DNA of 37,240 nt from positions 43,488-80,727 of the forward strand of contig NW_003546612.1 of NCBI RefSeq assembly GCF_000090795.2, read 5' to 3'. This DNA comes from Amphimedon queenslandica. Lineage: Eukaryota > Porifera > Demospongiae > Haplosclerida > Niphatidae. Positions 30,656 through 37,240 of this stretch are shown piece by piece (position 1 is the first letter of the stretch; each line of letters begins with the position of its first letter). The translations under genes were made by a program, and so were the position numbers. Under the pieces are notes generated by a model. The model was given only the letters and a program-made list of their open reading frames with translations. It did not search any database and had not been told where the DNA came from.

Positions 30656-31650
30656 GCATATAAAATACAGCTAGGATGGTACAGCTGTATGGTATCGTAT
30701 TACATAAACATAATACAGTCTGTTCCAGGCATATGTAGTGTCTTTATTCCCAGGCGTTGATCCCTCTTCTTATTTTACACGTCTGATCTAGTTTGCAAAC
30801 AATCTTGACTTGCAAAATGGCTCAAAGGGACGATGACAACATTGATCAACACAGGAGAGCGTTAAAAAGTTATAAAAATAATTTCAAATAAAATATTAAT
30901 CAATTTTTACGTCAAGACGTACATGTGCATGTATAATATCACATTGGCTTTGGTTTAATTATCATGCTTTGATGTTGGCAGGAGGCTAATGAGAGCTTCC
31001 CTTACACTCTGATGCAGAAAATGAAAGTGATCACTTTAAAATTCTCAGAAATCACTAATGCAATCAACTCAAGCAGATACACACACAGCTATGGTTTCAT
31101 TATATTCAAGATACAAACAATAAGAGTACAATTAGTAATGATGTAACTAATCCAACAATACCCCTCCTCATTTCACAATCAACATGAAGATGGAGATATT
31201 GCAAATGTATTTATTTCATGGCTTTAATTCAGAGAACAGAACATCACAATGAATGAGATCATTTGCAGTTTGGCTCCTTTACTGTCTGTCTAACCCCCTT
31301 TCCTGCATTCACATGGAATTTGGCTACATGCCCAGACTTTTAATTAGCAAGATGTTCAATGGTATGAATGATATCAGTATTATAAAATAAGTACATGTGC
31401 ATCCACAATAGCACATCTTATTTGCATAATTGTAGTGGCAATTGCATTGCATTCATGTATTTAAAAATTAAAGTAACTTAATAAAAAGTAAATAATTATA
31501 GCAATAATAATAATTATAATGATAGTAGTATTAAATATCAAATAAAAAATATTCGGTTGGTCTTCTATGGTCACAACATTTATAATAACGACTTAGCTAA
31601 AGTACATGTACATGCATAGACTGAATAAAACAGAATAATTGTTCAATTAA
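30656..31650. other. Intergenic: TULP4 5' flank and 3' flank of the His/Pro-rich gene
   Basis: No coding region, RNA gene or clear repeat seen. It should contain the TULP4 promoter, since TULP4 reads leftward from 30655. Confidence 0.6.
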
Positions 31651-34051
31651 TCAGAGAATGGTGCAACATACAACATCATATTCCTCTTCTGGCTGCTGCT
31701 GCACATAATACTGTTGGTTGACTGCCAGCCCTACAAAAAAAATAAATATACAATGTATACATGTCTTATGCCATGCAGAAAGTATAACATAAGTAAGTTA
31801 TGAAAATTGGCAATTTCTGTAATAACCATTACCATAGATATGCTTTTTCCAAAAATTGGCTCATAAAAGAATATTAATGTTATAAAATAAGCATTTAAAC
31901 AAATTCTGAAGTTATGATGATTTGGCAAAAAGCATGGACTATAGTCCATGGTTTTTTTTTCCAAAAAATGGCTTCAAAATTACCTCTAATTTCTATTACA
32001 TTTTCTGATACATATTGATGTCCTTAGGCTGTGTAGAAAGTTTGAGCTGATTCCGACTTCAATTTTTCGAGTTATAACTATTTTTTAAGATTGGCCATTT
32101 TTTGAAAAATACCCAAGGCTATACTATAGCCCATGGTTTTTTCCAAAAAATGGCTCCAAAATCACTTCCAATTTTTATTACATTTTCTGATACATATTGA
32201 TGTCCTTATGCTGTGTAGAAAGTTTGAGCCAATTCCGACTTCAGTTTCTCGAGTTATAGCCATTTTTTTAAATTGGCCATTTTAAAAAATATCCAAGGCT
32301 ATAGCCCATGGTTTTTTCCAAAAAATGGCTCCGAAATCACTTCCAATTTTTATTACATTTTCTGATACATATTGATGTCCTTATGCTGTGTAGAAAGTTT
32401 GAGCTGATTCTGACAAATATTTTTCAAGTTATAAGTATTTTTAAAAACAAGTGGACTATAGCCCATGGTTTTTTCCCTATGATGCATATACATGTACTGT
32501 ACTTGAAAATAGCTTTTAAATTCACAGGCTCAACAGTCTACATGCAAAACAATTTTTAAAAGATTTTAAAAAGTAGTATCCAGTTAAATTCACTGACCTG
32601 GCTGTCCGGGTTGAGGAGCTTGTCCTGGAACAGTCCCAGGGGGTGGAGCCATACCAGGAGGAGGGGCCTGTCCAGGATACGGAGCACCAGGAGGTGGGGC
32701 TTGTCCAGGAGGAGGGGCCATGCCAGGAGGAGGGGGACCAGGATAAGGAGGAGGTTCACCGGAGGGGTACCCTGGAGCAGCAGGGTATGGTACTTGTCCA
32801 GGGAGAGGTGGAGGGTAACCTGATTCAAATCCGAGAGGTGGTCCCTGAGGAGGTGCACCAGTAGGAGGAGGCTGGGGAGGATAAGGTTGTTGAGGAGGAT
32901 ACTGGCCTGCAGGATAAGGCTGAGCAGGGACCTGCTGCTCTACTACTACAGCATTGGGTCCAGCAGTACCAGCTGTAAATAAATTAAAGGATTAAAGAGA
33001 GAGTGGTAGGATAAGTATATTTAATGGGATGAGCTCTTACCAACAGTAGCAGCGGCAGCAGTAGTAGTGACGACTCTTCTCCTCCTACTAAACAGACCCC
33101 AACCAAAGACTAAACGCGGTCCATGATGAAACCCTATCATAGATACAAATACAATATACATGTAAAGCAAGCAAGGTTTCACAAAAGTTTCGTCAAGAGT
33201 AAATAATACATGTTATACCTACAGAGAGTATCCAACGGGCCCATCTCAGCTGCTGCAAGTGTTTGGATTATTTAGAAGTTCCAAACACTTGCAGTTTGGA
33301 ACTTCTGGAAACAGTTCAGTATACTTCTGTATATTATCAATGATAATGTTGTTAACAATAACAACACATCTGCATAAACATTGTTGAAAACTACTCAAGT
33401 ATGTGGAATGTGACTTCTTAATAACCCAAACAATGCAGCAGGCTTAAATACGGCCATTGAATACTCTCTTTAGGTATTATTTAATCTTGGTTTCGTGTAT
33501 CTGGAAATTTATGCTATAGAAAACTTATGCTTTAGAAAAATTTGTGTGATTTAATAAGGCTGTGTTGAATATGGCATGTAATTATATGCAAGTTGTGTGA
33601 TCTAATTTTAAAACAAATTTCTAATCTAGCAAAATTAAAGTCATTCCAGATTAACGGTATTATCAAGCATCAAAAATAATTGCTTTTTTGGCCAAGAGAT
33701 CAAGCTTAAAATGCAATAAAACAAGTACATGCACATTGCATGCAAATTTTACAAACTAGTAACTGAATTGATAAAAAACATTTAAGAGGGGAATCAATCT
33801 GCTCCCAGAAGTAAAAAATTAACTCTAACTCCCAGCCCCTTCATCCTATGGGAGGGCACTCTAACTAAGATCGACAAAAGGAAGTACATTATAGTTGATT
33901 TACTATGGCGGTGGTGTATTCCGTGATGATGGTGATGACGGATACCATGATGATGGTGATGACGGATACCATGATGATGGTGGTGACGGATACCATGATG
34001 ATGGTGATGATGGTGTCTTCTTCTACCACCAGCCCTTCCACGACGAGGCAT
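31651..34051 (-). CDS. His-repeat, Pro-rich protein with C-terminal CCTIL
   Basis: Four exons: 34051-33904, 33133-33041, 32972-32598, 31730-31651; 696 nt, 231 residues, all joins in phase. I do not recognise the family. Start MPRRGRAGGRRR is basic, then residues 13-45 hold four His runs in HHHHHGIR units (24-bp DNA repeat). A patch GPRLVFGWGLFSRRRR follows, then TTTAAAATV. Residues about 81-205 are Pro/Gly/Tyr-rich (PYPPQ, PPPGMAPPPGQ, GYPP). The end is QQYYVQQQPEEEYDVV-CCTIL. A CxxL ending is the form favoured by geranylgeranyltransferase I, and adjacent Cys could be palmitoylated, so membrane attachment is plausible but inferred. The His runs could bind zinc, copper or nickel. The gene shares a 373-bp promoter region with divergent RPF2. 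Confidence 0.75.
31731..32597. repeat. Intron filled by ~180-bp interspersed repeat units
   Basis: GATACATATTGATGTCCTTA recurs at 32007, 32189 and 32364 (periods 182 and 175 bp), each followed by GTGTAGAAAGTTTGAGC. 31933-31950 is an 18-bp perfect palindrome CATGGACTATAGTCCATG. Later units read CTATAGCCCATGG instead. Same family as in ATM introns at 17229-17704. Confidence 0.9.
33134..33903. other. Intron 1 of the His/Pro-rich gene, with interlocking hairpins
   Basis: 770 bp without coding sequence. Contains two overlapping perfect 13-bp inverted repeats at 33254-33306, listed separately. Confidence 0.7.
33254..33306. repeat. Two mutually exclusive 13-bp hairpins
   Basis: Stem A: TGCAAGTGTTTGG (33254-33266) with CCAAACACTTGCA (33281-33293). 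Stem B: AGAAGTTCCAAAC (33274-33286) with GTTTGGAACTTCT (33294-33306). Both are perfect and they share 33281-33286, so only one can form at a time. Confidence 0.9.
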
Positions 34052-34424
34052 GATAAGAGAGACTCACAGCAGAGGAGGAATGGATTATAATAGAATTAGA
34101 TGACAGTGCACAGGTAAATAAAGGCGTGGCAAAACTGTCACCAGTCACCACGCCTAAGACTAATTATCATGAATCCCACTTCATGCACTTTACGTAAATT
34201 TAGTTACAGGACGAGAGTTTTGCTGCCTAAAAAATAATCTTTAATAAAAAGGTAATGATTATGCTTCGTATAGCTACCTTATCTATCCAAAACTGGAGCT
34301 TGCTTGATAGAGAAAGGAGGATTTCACACTTTCCGTCTCCATGGCGAGCTCCATGGTCACACGTTAATTAAATTGTTAATGAGCCACGCCTAAGTGGACA
34401 CTCCTACCCACGTGTAAATCCACA
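34052..34424. promoter_or_regulatory. Shared promoter region between the His/Pro-rich gene and RPF2
   Basis: 373 bp between two divergent start codons. It includes a more GC-rich stretch (34330-34425) with CCACGTG-like sequence near 34409 (an E-box core CACGTG) and repeated GCCACGCCTAAG / CACCACGCCTAAG near 34146 and 34383. No TATA box is obvious. Confidence 0.6.
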
Positions 34425-36067
34425 ATGGATGTTGTGTGAGTTCATATTTCTCCATTTCTTTTATCATTACTGTATACAGTAAACCAAAGAATCAGAGGTC
34501 TAAGAGAGCTCTTGAGAAGAGAGCACCAAAGTTAATAGAGAACCCAAAGACGGCCATGTTTGTAAGAGGAGGCCACATCAGTCAAATTGTCACTGATGTC
34601 ATGACAGATCTAGTAATTTATGACGTATTTCTTAGTATATTTCATCTATTTTTATAGTGTAAATTAAAACGACCCAATGCTGTCTTGTATAGAAAGTACG
34701 CACACACATACAGTGTTCATTTATAATTGTACAATTATAGGAAGAATGCAACGAGACCTTTTGAAGACCCCACTACAATAGTAAGATAGTGATAATTAAT
34801 GCATGTACATATTATAATGCATTATGTGTTAAATATATTATTGCAATTTCAATATTAGTGATGATTCACCAGCTGTTTTTGTTAGGAGTTCTTCAGTCAG
34901 AAGAGTGATGCATCTCTCTTTATGTACGGCTCACATAATAAAAAACGCCCACACAACATAGTGTTCGGTCAGTGCATCTCAGTATATTCCAGTATATTAT
35001 TAGTACTTATTGATTCCAGGGCGTATGTTTGACCATCATCTTCTTGATATGATAGAATTAGGTGTGGAGCAGTATAAGCCAATGAGCTCCTTCACAGTAA
35101 GAGTTTCTGTGGTCTAATAATGAGCTGATTATATTCTTAATGGCCAGTTGTTGGCTGTCATTGGTTGGGTTTGTGTTTATTTTATAATGTTGTTTTAATT
35201 CGAGGGATTTTCGTTGCTCCTCTCATATCTTGTGGATCTTTCATTTTTGCTACCATTTCACAAACATTTATTGTTGACTTGTGATAATAATCCCTTTTAT
35301 GATTTTCCATTTCAATTTGTGCAGTCAATCAAGTCTTCGGTCGGCATAAAACCGTGTTTGATATTCTCGGGAGATTCTTTTGAGACCGAGCCAAATTATG
35401 CAAAATTGAAGAACCTATTAATAGGTCTGTGTGTGCCTAATATTATCTTGTGTCTAAATTATAAATTTATGATCATTAATTATAGATTTCTTTCATGGCT
35501 CTGATGTGGAGAGGGTTGATCTATCATCACTAGAAACAGTCATTACTTTCACTGTCTCTGATGGGAAGATATTCATGAGAGTCTACCAGTGAGTGGGCCA
35601 CTTACCTTATTCCTCCCTACCTTGTTTCCCTTCCCTCCATTAGTATAGCTCTTAAGAAGTCAGGTACAAGAACCCCCAGGGTTGAGCTAGAAGAAATGGG
35701 TCCCTCACTGGACTTGGTCCTCAGGCGAACACACATTGCATCCTCAGAATTATTCAAACTAGCTACTCGTAGGCCCAAGGCACTAAAGGTTAGTAGGAAA
35801 ATACTACTGTCTACAAGTACATTTAAAAACGCGACTATCATTCACATTCAACAGCTTTTCTAAATCACTTGTACTTCATTTCTCTAGCCCAAAAAGGAGA
35901 AGAATATTTCCAAGGATCCGTTTGGTTCTAAGCTAGCTAGGATACACATGACAAGACAAGACATGAAACAACTCAAGACCAGACGAGTGAAAGGACTCAA
36001 GAGAAAAAGAGACACAGCCCAAGAAGAAGGAGAAGGAACTGAGAGCAGTCCTAAAAGACAGAACTAA
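34425..36067 (+). CDS. RPF2: Ribosome production factor 2 (Brix-domain, 60S assembly)
   Basis: Ten exons: 34425-34435, 34480-34612, 34658-34695, 34741-34780, 34886-34967, 35020-35096, 35325-35424, 35486-35588, 35644-35788, 35888-36067; about 270 residues with consistent phase. RPF2 with RRS1 recruits the 5S RNP (5S rRNA, uL5, uL18) to pre-60S particles in the nucleolus. Start MDVVKPKNQRSKRALEKRAP aligns with human MDRIVKPKTKRAKRFLEKRE. The Brix domain is marked by FEDPTTIEFFSQKSDASLFM, GSHNKKRPHNIVFGRMFDHH, LIFSGDSFETEPNYAKLKNL and the signature KKSGTRTPRVELEEMGPSLD. The C-terminal tail is Lys/Arg-rich (LKTRRVKGLKRKRD), typical for rRNA binding. Exon 1 contributes only 11 coding bases. Orthology is certain. 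Confidence 0.95.
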
Positions 36068-36277
36068 TCTCCCTTTCTTGTCATTAATGTTGTAATTGTT
36101 TTCTTTAATTTGTTATTGTGTAGTGCAACTGGAATGGGAACTAAAAATATCAAAAAATTATTAGTATAGTGCATTTTTGTGATGGACGATTTAAACAGAA
36201 TGGGACTAGTGGATCAACATGTATAATGGCTGCGTTAACTGATCAGTGTATCAGTATATGGTAGAATGAAGGTTCCA
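36068..36277. other. Short convergent 3' region
   Basis: Only 210 bp separate the RPF2 stop and the minus-strand stop of the SLED gene, so the two 3' UTRs probably abut or overlap. No gene seen. Confidence 0.7.
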
Positions 36278-37204
36278 TCAACTACATATTCTCTTAGTTC
36301 TGTTCTCTTCCTCTCCAGTGGTAGTGCTACTGGTTCCACTGGGAGTGGTGGTACCCGTCCTTTTACGAGAGCTACGTCTTACAATAGTGGGCGTGGTCTC
36401 CTCAGTCGTGTTTTGAGGACGTGAATAAGCAACATAATGGATTCCATCAGGAGAAGGGTGGTCCTCTGTCACCACGGTAACAGTTTCGCTAGCAGCAAGT
36501 GGAACAAACTGATCATCTTGATTGCTCAGAGTACTGGGAGTGACTTCACTATCAATGATTTCAAGATTCTCAGCAAAGGATTCTAAAATAAAAAATCAAT
36601 GAAAAATAGATTAATTATATTAATTTTATTTGTTGCTTACCAAAAGAGTGACACAAGAGGCAAGGAGACGAAGGAGGAGTTGCCGATAGAAAGTTCTCGC
36701 AACATTTAAACAAATTACCATAATAATACACATCACTCCAATAACTTGAGAGTTTAGTGGGCGAGATAAAATGTCTTGTGGCCACGCCCCCAGTGACGGG
36801 AGACACAGCATGTACCTGTACACCACTGGCCTCGTCTGGAAGAAGCTTAATGGCATCCAACGGGTCCTTACATAACTTCAATAATAACTGAACCAGCTCC
36901 TGTATAGTATCACCGATGTACCCTGGACCAATGGACAACGGTAGACAACGGAGGACCATGGTATCGTCAAAGAGTGGACTAGGGTTACAGCAAGCATTGA
37001 AGTAGACTTTAGTGGTATAGCCTAATACTGTATAAAGGGTAAAGGATGATTGGAGGTGAGTGAGGGATATTGTGTGTATATTACCTGCAAGTACTTCTTT
37101 ACCAATTGGATCAGCAGTATCTGATAATATCACTTTACTCTCTTCCTCATTGCGCTGAAAAGGTCTAGGAGAAGGGACTCGGCCGAATGGATGTCCAAGC
37201 ACAT
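36278..37204 (-). CDS. SLED-domain protein, C-terminal part (Polycomb/MBT type), 5' exons beyond window
   Basis: Three visible exons: 37204-37085, 37027-36641, 36582-36278, with a 57-bp in-frame intron at 37084-37028. The first exon begins behind an acceptor (CTCTAG), so upstream exons lie outside. A SLED-like domain (Scm-like embedded domain, seen in SFMBT and SCML/SCMH proteins next to MBT repeats) runs VYFNACCNPSPLFDDTMVLR, then LPLSIGPGYIGDTIQELVQL and DPLDAIKLLPDEASGVQV. That fits the family pattern of Tyr-x-Asn, Cys, Pro-x-Leu, Leu-Pro-x3-Gly-Pro-Gly and a following helix. The family binds chromatin; SLED binds DNA. The tail is Ser/Thr-rich with a basic RRSSRKRTG stretch and RTKRICS end, and has no SAM domain, unlike vertebrate SFMBT. 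The SLED assignment is from memory of the pattern, so moderate confidence. Confidence 0.65.
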
Positions 37205-37240
37205 CTAGAGAGAGTAAAAGATGTTGTTTATAATTGTAAA

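Noticed and set aside
32556-32864. Several overlapping frames on both strands in the Pro-rich exon
   Set aside because: Shadows of one GC-rich repetitive exon; only the minus-strand Pro-Gly-Tyr frame keeps phase with flanking splice sites.
36626-36856. Second minus-strand frame inside the SLED exon
   Set aside because: Off-frame shadow; the frame with the SLED-like pattern continues in phase across both introns.
37085-37204. Methionine start at the first visible codon of the SLED gene
   Set aside because: The codon is GTG directly after a CTCTAG acceptor, so the exon is internal and the protein continues beyond the window.

Overview
The window is animal nuclear DNA: intron-rich, AT-rich (pyrimidine-heavy splice acceptors, many introns of 50-150 bp) and gene-dense. 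Its genes are metazoan: an ATM kinase, a tubby-like protein 4 (TULP4), the ribosome-assembly factor RPF2, a Polycomb-type SLED-domain protein, and lineage-specific NIDO-domain receptors. Compact introns plus the receptor style suggest a sponge (demosponge, Amphimedon-like). That is inference, because no species marker is present. I rebuilt the spliced gene models by hand from GT/AG sites, codon phase and remembered family sequences.

Layout. (1) 1-3825, minus strand: two tandem NIDO-domain membrane-receptor genes. The left one is cut by the window edge; the right one (1436-3825) is complete at 607 residues, with signal peptide, NIDO domain, three beta-sandwich-like domains, one membrane helix and a tyrosine-rich tail. 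(2) 4272-23940, plus strand: 39 visible exons encoding about 1,935 residues, the C-terminal two thirds of ATM (HEAT repeats, FAT, PI3K-like kinase, FATC). The first ~1,100 residues are not in the window. The receptor genes sit where the upstream ATM exons should be, on the other strand, and a copy of the first ~55 bp of the first visible ATM exon lies at 1038-1093. A ~3.25 kb tandem duplication therefore copied a receptor gene together with an ATM exon edge. (3) 24948-30655, minus: TULP4 ortholog in five exons (882 residues), convergent with ATM. (4) 31651-34051, minus: an unrecognised His-repeat/Pro-rich protein of 231 residues ending in Cys-Cys-Thr-Ile-Leu. (5) 34425-36067, plus: RPF2, ten exons, divergent from gene 4 over 373 bp. 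(6) 36278-37204 and beyond, minus: C-terminal part of a SLED-domain protein.

Introns carry most of the non-coding structure. There is an interspersed repeat family of ~180 bp units with a 20-bp perfect palindrome at its core, two MITE-like elements with terminal inverted repeats, microsatellites, an assembly gap (13085-13094) that cuts an ATM exon, and a pair of mutually exclusive hairpins in an intron.

Most interesting: the complete NIDO receptor has a cytoplasmic motif YSDI-x7-YDRI, which fits the ITAM spacing rule, and an upstream YEMM (YxxM). The two tandem copies are nearly identical over one half of the NIDO exon and strongly diverged over the other. This looks like a small family of diversifying signalling receptors lying antisense to ATM.
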